In this document: positions 26,401-39,100 of the stretch, piece by piece
How the letters are laid out: the number at the start of each line of letters is the position of its first letter
How positions within the stretch are numbered: position 1 is the first letter of the stretch
Source: Ptiloglossa arizonensis
Lineage: Eukaryota; Arthropoda; Insecta; Hymenoptera; Colletidae
DNA length: 64,000 nucleotides
Assembly (NCBI RefSeq): GCF_051014685.1
Contig: NC_135055.1
Coordinates: 19,146,001-19,210,000, forward strand
Reading direction: 5' to 3'
The notes under the pieces: model-generated
Databases searched by the model: none
Seen by the model: only the letters and a program-made list of their open reading frames with translations
What the model was told of the DNA's origin: nothing
Translations under genes and position numbers: made by a program

Positions 26401-29400
26401 CCCTAAAGGGGGTGAATTTGAACGGATACGGTGGTTCCAATCTCGGTGTCACGAAACGTGGCTCGCGTGCTCGAAAACCGATCGCGGTCGATCCGATGCG
26501 ATAGGTTGCGTAATTTGTTCGTTAATCGATGGAAAAATTTATTCGCGGCGACATCTGGTGGGCGTAAATCGTACGATGATATTGCAATTAACGACGAACA
26601 TGACCCCGTCCCCCTCGAAGCCTGAAATTTATCGAGCTCGTATACAGAGATTCTAACTCGAGCGACTCGATTTTTAACGTAACCTGTGAACGAATAAAAA
26701 TCGTTGTCATCGTGGGATCGTATTTCGAAGGATATTCGCGCGTGAAAAATACTTGAAGGGCACCTTGAGAATTTAGATAAAAAAAGATATACGAAAAATC
26801 AAACGGAAAAAATGTTTTAAAAATTTTAATTCGTTCGTTGGAGTTGGTCAGGTCGGGTGGTTCACCCTGTATACATCTCTTTCCCGTGCACTCTCGCAGT
26901 GCTCGAAAATTAACGAACAAATACGTGGGACGAGCATTTTTAGCTACTTTCGATAAACAACAATCGATAGAAGATTTATCGATAAATACCGTACCGTGAT
27001 CGACATTACGAGCCACAATTTCATCGAGTTTTCTGCGAGGAAAAAATGTGCGATTGAAAATTTTTTAATTTAAATATTACAGACAGATAATATTGTGTAC
27101 CGCGTACCCGCTCGTACACATTCCAGGCTTTGTAACTTCATAACATAATGAAAAGTCCTCCAGGGGGTCACCATCGGGATAAAAATATCGATCGAAATAT
27201 TTTCACCGATTCGATCTCCTCGCGTCGGTTGTTCTTGTTTAAAAATGGTTAAAAAATACTCGTTCCACTCATTCGTTCGTTAATTCCCAGGACTTGGCGC
27301 ACCCCGAACGAAGACGAGCTCTCCAATTTTCTCCGGCTCGCCAACAAGTGGAAAAGTGCAATTAAAAACCTTGTAATTTATATAATAAAGATCTATATAT
27401 GCGTTCAATTGCACACATTCCCTGCCTCGATAAAGTTAACACCCCCGAGTAACCGAACCGACGCTCGTAACGTGCATTTCGCACTTATCATTGGAGGAAA
27501 AAAAAGAAACCGCTAAAAAATACTCGTCCAGCTTATTTGTTCGTTAATTGTCAAGCTTTCTGTACGAAGACGGACCGTAATCGCTTAACCCTGTTCTCCA
27601 TTGGTCGGCGATCACGCGCATCACTTTGAAAGTAATTTAAACGCGGCGGAGATGGCCGTGGACTCGCTGGAGAAAATTGGGCATTCTCATAACCATTATT
27701 CCGGTCGCGTGCCGAAGGCTTAGATGAAAGGGTACGTTTGACGTGCCATTTCGAAGGGGAAACGAGGAACTTTGATTAATTGCTACGTACCGCCGCGTGC
27801 TCTTCGTACGTCAGCGAAATCGAGGCGAGCCTCTCATTACGCCCGAACCCTTAAAATCCCTTTGTACTTTCATGGAAAGTGGAGCTTCGACATCGTGACC
27901 CCCCCACCACCACCGCTACTCCCCCGACTCGCGACCCCCACGGCATATAAAGCGCCGAATTTACGAGATAATCAAACTTCCGTTCCTTACCCCGTTTTTG
28001 TCGAGAAACACATCTTACTTGTTGTAACTTCAACGATTACGTTCCGTGTAATCTTTACGAGCCATTACTCGGTTTAATGGCCACATTGTCGACGATCTCT
28101 GCATCGAACGAGTCACCCCCCCCCGTCATCTGGATAGCGGTCTGGTACAAATTGGGGAGGAATTAAAGAACATCGACGATGGAAGTACACCGACGTAATT
28201 TAAACCAGAACAGTGGTATTTAAATATTCCGGCATCGGTTTGTGCGTGCTCTTCGCTCAACGGGGACTTTTAAACAGTTCTTCTTGCGATACTTGGTTTC
28301 TTTTTCTTTTTTACTTTCTTTCTTTTTACTTCGTTTCAGAGTGCCATTTTTTATCGACGAGGACCCCAACCGAGTTTCGAAACGATTCGAACGCGATGCT
28401 GTTATTCGAACAATAGAGAAAGAGAGTAGAGAACAATAGAAAAGAGTCTTTAAATTATTGTACGAATTATCTTCGATCGTTGTTCCATTTTCCATCGATG
28501 TTCCGTTGTGACGCGAGATCGATCGCGCGAAATCGCGGTCGAATCACTGATTCGCGTGTGGAAACCACCGGTCGAAATCGTAGAGGAATCAATTATTCGA
28601 ATTGCAGTCGAAAAGGACGTAAAACGTCGTTCCGGAATCGCGGAGGTGAACCCTCCAATTTCGAGAATTCCGGACAATCACAGGGACCGGTGATTTCGGT
28701 CCCTGTGTTCTTCTCATTTACCCCATCCTCACCCCTCCTCGCTTCTCTTGATTTTCTCTAGCTCACGACTAAGCGTCTACGAATTCTCGTCACTCGTTCG
28801 GAAAAGTAAAGTGGAAAGCTACCAAAACCGAACCCTACAATTGCACATTGTTATGTACTTGTATATGTGCACTCGTGAAGTGCAACGAGATGACTGATGA
28901 CGAAAGTAACCGGTAACAAAGTACATTTAATAACAAAATCTAACAATTTGCACATGAATAATGTGTACACTATATATATAATTCGAATATAAACTTTCTC
29001 GTACTTTAACGTTCGAAAAGTAACCCACGATCGATTCATAAAAAATCGTAAAAAGTGGGAGGGTCAAAGAAGAGACGGTTATCCGAACATACTTTTCTTA
29101 ATATTCTAAGAAAGCCGTACCAATGATGTAGCCCAACTACAGAAGAGTTTCTCCGAGTCGAAGAGGAGCCGTGCACGATACGAGGGTTAATTGACGAACT
29201 ATTTCACGATGCGTTGGCGATTCGAGGCCACGATAAATCATCCCCCTGACAGAGCCTCGAGTTTCGTCCAAACGAGGTTCTCCCCGATCCCACGGGCTAT
29301 CCTCCAGACTGATTATATTTCTTTCTTCCAAAGGGTGGCCCCTTTCGACAATGCTCGTCGTTTCGTTCCACGGTTCGCCTATTTCATCCCCCACCTCCCT

Positions 29401-32400
29401 GCACCGTCCCCCGCCTCGTTTTCAAAGAGGAGCACGCGCAGACGATACGAACGATTGAAAGATCCGACGTTAAGTCGGAACTCGAAACGACGAAGGCAGC
29501 TGGCGCGGAGGAGAGCCTTCGGGGATGACTTTGAGGAAGCTACGGGTTCCATGATCGAAGCGAAAGAGGGAGGAGAAGCGAGCGACAGCCACTCGTCAAA
29601 TAATAAATCGAGCGCCCGGGGAATCTCTTCTCTCGGCCCGTTTTCTCGATTCGTTCGTTTATCGCTTCTCTTTACGATCACGTCGACGAGCATCCGGCAA
29701 AAACATCGATTCGTCTTCGAGCGGGAACCCGCCGGATCGCGCGACCGGTCATCCCGAACGACGTCGTTCCGCTTTAAATGAAAATTCAAGAGCCGTTCGA
29801 CGAATTATCGCTTCGAAGACTCTCCTCCCGCGGGGTGAGTTTACACTTTCGCAGTCGTTCGAGCGTTGAACGTTTGCGCGGTAAGTTCGTTTCCCCTTCG
29901 ATTTGTCCCGTTCGCTTGAAATTCACGCGAGAGGGGGTACACACGCCGGGGAAAAGGCACGCTCGAAAAATTTTGATCGCGAAAATGATATCTGAAACGA
30001 AATCGATGGCACGAGAGAACATCGGAGGAAAAATCGAGGAAAAAGGGAACATCTCTCGACGGTTCGATGGAGCAATTTGTGGCGTCGCTTTACGTCCGCT
30101 CGACTTTGTCCCTCTCGACGTCAATCGTCAACGATGGCTCAAGCGGCCCGGAAACGGCTGGACCGGATTGAATTAGCGGCACCCGTCACTCCTCGACGCC
30201 GAGTCTTCGATTTCTCAATTATTTCCAAGAAACTTCGCCGATGTTTCATCGGGGACGAGTTCCTGGTATTCGCGAGTTTCTTCCCTTTCGGCCGAAAGAA
30301 AGGGGGACCGGATCGTTGGACGGATGGATGGATATCCAGGGTGGTTTCTCAACCGACCTTGACAGCTGACGAACGATCACGATATTACGCGTTATCGTCG
30401 TTTTTACCCGGACGCGGACCAACCACGTAAATAGAGATCGACGACTATGCATCATGCGAAGAGTGAGGTCAGCTTGGGAAAAATTCGTCGGTCGTACGTA
30501 CACGTCGTTCCAGAGTCCCGTCATATTTCTCGTCCGCGAATATCCTCGACTTCGCGTACCTTCACCCACAGTGACAAGAAGCGTATTAACGATTAATAAT
30601 ACAACCACCAGGATAAATAAATCCCCCGGTGGTTTCCCGGGTGCAATATCCGGTGTAATTTATTTATTTCTTCGTCGTTCCTTGCCAGAACCGGGACAGA
30701 ATTCATTAAAAAGTTTCCAAAGCAGAGACGTGAACAATCAACGGACTTGGTAATTTCTGAAGAAAATATCGATCGAAGATAAACCGATCGATCAACATTA
30801 TGGATCGTACGTTGGTTGTTCGTTGCTCGAAAGTTCATTTCGGAAGTGGATCTTGCTCCGGAACAAGTATATTCTCGTTTCGTTGAAAATTGTACCGTTT
30901 CGTATCTAAAATGGATTCCACGGACGCGATAAAAGATAAAAATAATGCAGTCTGAATTTTAGAAAGACCCGGGAACTTCGTCAAAGTTTCACGAAAGAGC
31001 GCAAAGTCGCTTCCGGCGATCAATTATCCGGCAGTGTACGTAGCTACTGGCTTGATAATTCGATTAGCTTGTAAATGAATTTATCGAACATCTATTACGC
31101 GTAATTTTTCTCGGTTCGAGTTCTTCGCTTCAATTATAACGTATTTAAAATTTACAGAGTTCGTAGTTGATCGTATTTCTGGTTGAGAAACTGTTCGATT
31201 AATTTTAAGAGTGTTCGTCTTGGGTCGGAGAGTCGAAAAACAAGGTAAATTATCAATTGTTCCTGAATCGTGTTGTTCTGTGAATTCGTCGATGGAGAGG
31301 ATAGGAAACGTTTCGATGCATCGGTGTCAGAAATACGCGATTCGTGATATCGGTTACGAATACTCGGCCGTAACCCGAGCTCTCGGGTATTCGTAATCGA
31401 TACGTTGTTCAATTTTTCGGAAGGGAATAATAGAGCACAACGAGCAGGAACGATCCGGTAATTACGTGAATACGCGATGATTAACCACGTGCACGGTAAT
31501 TGGCTTGTCACGGTTAGTTAACCGACTTGAGCAGACTCGAGCGCGTCACGCGTCCCGATATCGATAAAAATTGTGCAGACGCAATCGGTAATCTCTCCGA
31601 TTGGCTCGATCTGATAATACACGGAGAGGGAGGGGGCGTCGTGTCGCGTCACGACGCGGCTCGACGCGACGCTATCAAACGAAAGCTGCGTCGAAAGCAA
31701 TTTTTAAACGACAAACGCGCGTGACGAGTTGCTCGATTAAATAAACGAAGCTGCAACGTTACGAAATAAATTGAAAAGATACGGTTTCCGTTGGGAAATA
31801 CCGGAGTAGATAACGCACTATCCGCGGAGGTAGGGGGAAGGGGGCAAGAGGGGGAGAGGAACACGGAAAAAAATCTACTCGTGAAACCTCGCGCGTACGC
31901 AGGCGCGCGCGCGCGGAAAAGACGTCTGAAATTGATTTTCAAATCGGTGGAAAAAAAATAGAACGGAGAAGGGCGTCAGGGTAATCCTTTAGAAAATGAA
32001 AAACGAACGCTTTCCCGTTTCGGAACGTGTTCGTGAGAAAACGTTCTCGCGATTCTAAAAGGGGTCCACACCCACGCGGGCAAAGATTCATCGAGAACGT
32101 CGATCGAACAATTCCTTACTTTTCGTTTTGTGCGTTAACCCTCGGTCTTCTTCGACCTGGGGAAATTTTTGTCTTTGTCTCTTTCCTTGGAAATTGAGAA
32201 ACGTAAAGAGATCGAATTCTTATTCGAAATATTTGTGTGGAGTGAAATTACGGGTCTCTTTGGACCCTGAGAAACCTTTCAATCGAACCGTTTCTACTTT
32301 TCTTAGAAATTAAGAGAGGTAAATAAAATTTTTATTCGAAATATTGGAATACTTACGAAAGGTGAAATTACGGGTCCGTTCGGGCCCAGGCGTGGTCTCT

Positions 32401-33134
32401 CACGCGATCGGTTAAATCGTCGATATTTTTCACGCGTTGAATCCTCTGGTACGGAAAATCCGAATCCCTGATTGAAACGGATTTCGAAACTAACTCACAC
32501 GCCGCGCGAACTCCCCGTATTAACATTTAAACCGGCCGCGATATTCGTGGGTGGTTTCCTTCGAACGAATCTCCGCGCGTGGAACCTTTTAAATTGAAAG
32601 AGACGATTCGCGCGTGCATTTAAAATGTCAACGATTCACCGGGTCGTTGTCGAAATACCGAGTTCCGACATTTTAATCCGAATCGAACCGGACCACCGAC
32701 GATGAAACTTCCATCGCGGTTAACGCGTCGAATCGCGTTAACGTGTTCGATGTTTCGTTGTTGATCCGAGTTTTGAGAAGTGCAAACAACGTCAAGCGGG
32801 AGGGACAGGCACTAAAAACTACGCCATCGAAACTTACAGTAAGACCGGGGACTACGCAGAGGAAACTTCTGCCGCTCTGTGGTATAATCCGGCAACAACG
32901 GTGCAAAGTTGTAACCTATAACGCGGAAACGTTAACCTAAGCACGAACTGGGTACGTTCATTCAAGATTACGCTGTCAAAACTTGGCCCGCCCGTGTAAA
33001 CGCCGCGTCGTAAATCCTTATCGCCAACGAGACAAAATTTACCGAGAATTCGACGCGGAGGAGACGCGCCGGATCGAAACGAGCGAAAGGGTCGTCGCGA
33101 CGCGATTCGTAGATGGTTTTTTAACAGAGCTCCT

Positions 33135-33168
<34 letters not shown>

Positions 33169-36100
33169 AACGCGTGACGATATACCGGGGGACACGTGTT
33201 CCCGTCTACTCAGAAATTAAATGTCCGCGTTTTTAAAATAAACGCGCCCACCGATTATGAATGCGCGTCTACCTGGGGATATTCAAGTGTACGCGCCTCT
33301 GAGGCTGTGTACATATATTTCAGTAGTTTACGCGCTTGGCGATTAATTAACATAAAGACGCCAAGCACCGAGTACGTAAGTGTGTTGGAAAAATACGTGT
33401 AATACAAAAATGCACGTGTAACGCAGCAGAGTGCACGTTCATACGTGCAACGAAATACACGTGTAACGTGTATCGAAATAACGATCGCTAATTTTTAACG
33501 AGCTCGCGCCGTTAGCGCGATTCTTGGAATCTCGGGTTATCGATGCTACGAAAAACTTTATTCCCAGCGAGTAACGTGGCTTTTTACCACGGACGATCGG
33601 TTACCGTTAAGCTCCCCTATTATTTCATCGTTAGGGTAAATGTCCCAATTATCGATACATTTTTTGCCCAATAGTCGCTTCGAACGATCGAAGATTCCGT
33701 GTGTTGAGTTTTGTCCGCGTGGTGGCGAGATCTTTTACGATGGGTAGCTTCACATTTAAATTCTCGACCCATTGGAGAGAATTACCTTGAAATTATGGTA
33801 CACCGAGCGAAAAAGAAAAAAAATACATCCCTCTGTCTGCGCGTTCGCGAGAAGTCCACAATTTCGAGATCGCGCGCGCAAAATTTCAACGAAAAACATT
33901 TGTTACTCGATTTCTTATAATCTTCGAAAAGTTTCTTCGCACTTTTGTCTTCTCGAGCATCAATGCCTCGATGTTTTCCATATACACCGAGTCTCGAGAA
34001 CCTCATCCAGTATCGGGATACCGTCGAATGATATTCACCCGACTTTTTTACACATTTCTCGGTTTCAATACCTGCACTTGCTTCTCAAATTCAAGCTTCC
34101 ATTCTTCGTGAACATCGATTTGCGTTTCTCGCTACGTTGATCCTCAGATTCCCCCCTCACTGTTCATTTACCCACCGATTCTTCTCTGTTGCATTGTTCG
34201 ACGTATGCACCGGAAAGTATCTTCACTTTTAACGAACGTGAAAAAATATTTAGTCTCGAAGCGAAGATCGATCGACCGTTTAAAATTTTTTCTTCCAGGC
34301 GCGCTGTAATTGAACTTTAAGATCGTTCTGTGCTTCGAAATAGTAACAACGACTAAAATGATTCGAGGGGATATTAGAGGGGCGTGTGAAACGTTAACTC
34401 ACCTCGATCGATGCAATTTGTTGCGCAACGTTGCGATTCAACGCGCGTGCAGACTTCGTGGAATGTGTGTCGGCCTTGTTCATCGCTGTGTGTTTCCATT
34501 TCTCGTCGTTTCGGCGCACCGTTCACTGTTGGCACGATAATGGTGGTTTATAGAGAGCACATTGCACCGACGTTCCTGAAACTTTCTAACGACTCGACGG
34601 TTTACGGCGCGTGCGATTGTCCTTTAACACCGACTACGGCCGGAACCGGAGTGCACCGGTAAGTAGTTACGGCCGATTATGGTCCGGCTTCGCCTCGGAA
34701 GTTCTCGCGTAAGTTCCACGGAATCATTTAGCCTCCATAAACACGTACGGGAGCAACGAAGCAATAATAATGAATTTTAAACAACCGAGAGTACGTAAAT
34801 ATCGTTCCGTAAGTCCGCGTGCTTAATTAACACCAGGTTTACGGGACACATTATTTCGATGCATTTCTATCGACGAGGAAAATTACGAATACCGTTTACA
34901 TTTTTCTTCGGTCTCTTCTACCGACTTTTATCCATTTAACGAGACAAGTACGTATCGAAATTCATTTTCTTCGAAGCTTTCTAATTTTATAATTCTCTAC
35001 ACGGTATACCTGTTTCTTCTCGATACGCGCCAATTTAACGCAAGAAATATCCGTAAACGTAATGTTAAACGGAGTCACGGTTGTTCTCGTAAAAATCAAC
35101 CCAAAGAAAATTCATAAGCGTTTCTCGGCTTACCGATGAAAATCGTTTCGAGTACTTTTAGAATATCCGGAAAGCGCGAACGTTTGAAAACCGAGTGATA
35201 TCTACGAAAAGAAAATCACCATCATAATTATTTTTCGGTGCGCGCGTACATGTTTCTCTCGACTAAAATTCGTTCAATGGTGCAACCGTGTCGATTCACC
35301 GTGAGATTAATTAATTAATTAATTGGTAAAAGTTAAATGTAAACGAGAGGAAACTTTTCGTTCCGAGCCCGGGTTAGTTAAAATAATTTAAAAAAGTGTA
35401 CCTCCCGTTTTAAAAAACTGTTGGGGCTCCCTTCCGAGCAGTTTCGAAAATAATTGTGGCGCGCTGAAAAAAATTTAACTCTTCGTTACGAAAGAATAAA
35501 TTTTACTCTCGGGACGCGAACGGTCGGAAAATATCCAACTGACTTCACCAGGGTTAACCATTTGGGCTCGAGAGTGGTATACTTTCGTGGCGGAGAATTG
35601 AAACTGGTATCGAGACACTGTACTCTTGTAAACAATGCGAAACATCCAAGGAGAAATATTCCATTTCATTGTGTATCGTCAATTATACGTTCGAAAGGAT
35701 TTCGTCCCGTAGCCGAGAAGCTTCGCGCGGCAAAGTGTCCGTTTACGAACACGTGTCAATTTCTTAACGCGGTCCGTCGTTGTTTCGAGAAATCGTCTTG
35801 TTGTTTCCAGGTGTCGAGATTGTTTGGCATCGGTGTATCGTCGAGGTTTCTTCCTTCGTGAGAGACACACGGCACGCGATCCGTTTCGCGTCAACGCGTC
35901 GCCAGAAGGAAACGGATAGCTCGTCTCCTGCGATCCCCTAAATAAGCCCCTGCGCCGTAGACGATGCTTTCGAGCTTACGCTTTCGTTCGACCGAGACCC
36001 GCGAACTTCGTCCTCGGGAATTCTCGGGCCCGCGGTATCGTTCCACGAAAAACAAATCGGCCGTCGCGTGTTTCCCTTTCGTCTTACGTATCGTTACGCG

Positions 36101-39100
36101 CGGAACGTATCGCCGTTACGTATCGTTTCCACGACCATGAAATTTTATCCCTCCTGTCGGCCCACCGACAATAAAACGGATCGTCCGTTTCCCATGGTTT
36201 CGAAGATTACGTCGTCCCGAGCAACGACTCGTGAACAACCGCGGGATCCGTTCCGCGCGAACGGAAGGAACAACGCACGTGGCGCCGGAAGAGGGTTTCT
36301 TTTTCGTACATTTTTCTCTCTTCTTTTTCTCCTTTTCTTCTTCTTCCTTTTCTTCTTTTCTTTCTTTTATTTCTCACCACGGATCGCAGCCGTGCATAAA
36401 AGAACGCCGATCGGGTTTACGACGACCTTCCTTCGCGCGAAAACTGTATAATCAAGCGGAGCCGTATCCTGAACGAGGAATGGCCGTCCATCCCCCATTT
36501 CTCATTGACCTTGTGCTCCGACTACTAACGAGAGGGTATCGGGACCACGGCCGGAATTTTCCGTGTCGTTGAGTTCGTCGATCGACTACTAGTAGATCCT
36601 CGCGCACAATAGCCGACCGAAACAAAACCAACGGCCGGACCACTCGTTCGTAGAGAACGAGGGGGAGGAAGACACGGAAAAAAGACGCTCGAGCCTCGCG
36701 GGGTATTACCCCGCGACCCTAATCTCCTACAATTTTTTTCCCTCGGCGAAGTTTTATGAAATTTTCCAGAAATTCGTCGATCGTGCGTTGAAAAGCGATT
36801 CGACAAATTGTCCATCCAGTCGTGAATTTTACGGAACACCGGTCACGTTCTCTCCTCGATCGGGGGAAGGAAGCGAACGAAGGATCCGCTCCGAGATCGA
36901 ATCGAGGGATTACGCTCGTAGTTAAGGTCGACAGACGAGGGAAAGTTTGTGATTTTTTTTTTTAAGGGGGAGAATATACATTGTAAATTATCGGTTAACG
37001 TGTTAATAGTGTACACTTTGGATAACAAACATTGAGAAGTCTTATTGCAAGCGAGTCAGGGTCTCTGGATAAACGAGACAGTGTATCTCCCTCCGAGGGA
37101 AAGTTTGCGATTTTTTCGCAAAGGGAAAAAGATTGCTATTAATATTTTACGTTCGTAGGTTAGTAATGTACACTTTCGAGATTACATCGAGATAACAAAC
37201 ATTTCGAAATCTTATTCCAATCGGGAAATGTCGCTGGAAATAGACCTCGCGGATAGTCGAGACGGGTTGATCGACGAGACGCCTCTTCTGATTATCTGAA
37301 ACAAAAACAATTGACGTTAGCTCAAAATACAGACTCGTGGTTACGGCACACGAGTACCGAATTGGAAAGTAAAAGACATTTTCAATTTTCGCTGCGCTTT
37401 TGAAACAAACGTTTATCGAATTACATCACCTGTGTGTTCGTAACGTAATCTCTGGAGGGGGTAGCTCACCTAAGCTACTCGAATATATAGTAACCACAAC
37501 TGTTCTACTCTGTACGGTACACATAATCCACTTTAAAACTAAAGTTTCTCGCCTTTAATCGGCGAACAACCACCAAGGACTCGAATGGTCGAGGATTCCC
37601 CTTGAAAAAAATTCTTATCCGCGTTATTTTTTCGACTGGCCGCAAGGGACCAGATGGAAAATACTCTAGGAAGGTTCTACTTAAGGAAAGTTCTTTTCTT
37701 TTTTTTAATGCGATTTCAGGGTCGGAAACGCGCACCGTTTAATTCGTTCCCTATTGGACGCATCGTTTCGCGTCAGGTATCCTCTCATTGGAAAACTTTT
37801 GCGGCGTTCTTGCGCATATATTAAACCGTGGTAAAAGCACGCGATCTCTGCCACGATGTTTGAACTCCTTTGTGAATTCCTCGAGGAAAGTGAGCCCTCG
37901 GATCGTGGCGTCGCGGAATCTGTAATTTTCATCTCCGTACATCTCCTTTGAAACAACGATGTTTATAAAGATTACGTGCAATTGTAATAAAATCCGTGTG
38001 TACGATTCGTACCTCGTGATTCGACCACTCGCACCGAAATCGAAAAGTCTCGAAAATAACGAACACTCGATCCTGTTACGTGAACCGAGATTCGTCCCAC
38101 GTGATCCTAAGCGCATTGTGAATATTAACCAAACGGAAAAAGTAACATCGAGCTACCACCATTTCCGTACCCTTTCATTTTTCCTTCGACCACCGTTACA
38201 CCGACATTTCCGCTAATCTACCAAAGAAACGCTTCCAGCAAAAGTTACTCAACTCTCGGTCGACTGAACGCTCGAATATCACAAATTTCCGAAAATATAC
38301 CTCTCCGTGGAAAATCGAAATATCTTTAAAGTAACTTCGATCGTTGAAATCGTTTCGACGATTTTAGCTACACTCTGTAAAGTGAAAACCGTGATCCTTT
38401 CGCAAACTCGAGACGATGAGTAAACTATATGTTCGGAAAGTCATTTCGTTTTTTTTTATCGGTGAAAACGAAACACGATTTTTTTAGAGTGTATAAACAT
38501 TTTATTAAATCATACATTCTCCATTTTGGAAAACGAAACGACTTTCCGAACGACCTGATATAAACCTTCTCTCAACGTCGTTCTATCCGTCCTAAACACT
38601 TTTCGATCGCACCGAGTCGTACACCGATATTTATCTCGTACATAGAAGATGTTTCGCGAGCGTACATTGGTTCTTGGACATTCGGGTAACGAAGCACGCT
38701 CGAAAACAAAAAACGAAAAAAGAGAGCGCTTCCCTGAATATTCAAGTACGTTCGCAGAATTGGATTAAAGTTGAACGCGAGCACAGAGGGGCGGAAGATG
38801 TTTCCATCCCGTGCGGAGATTCGTTCCGTTGAAAGAACACGGTCCGATTCGATGTTCCCTGGACGGAAGTCGTTAACGATGCTTCGATCCTCGGACGTTG
38901 GAAAGTTATCGAAACGCAACTCGAAATCGAACAACGGGGCAACGAGACACGAGCAATTGGATACTCGAGACGGTGTCGTGGCTGTGAAGTCGGTTCCATC
39001 GCTCGCGTCGCATCAGATTCCACGATATAAGACGAGCCCTTGAGCTTTACGGGAGCTTTCGAGCTCGCCCTAGTCACCACTCGCGTTGAATAATTACTCG

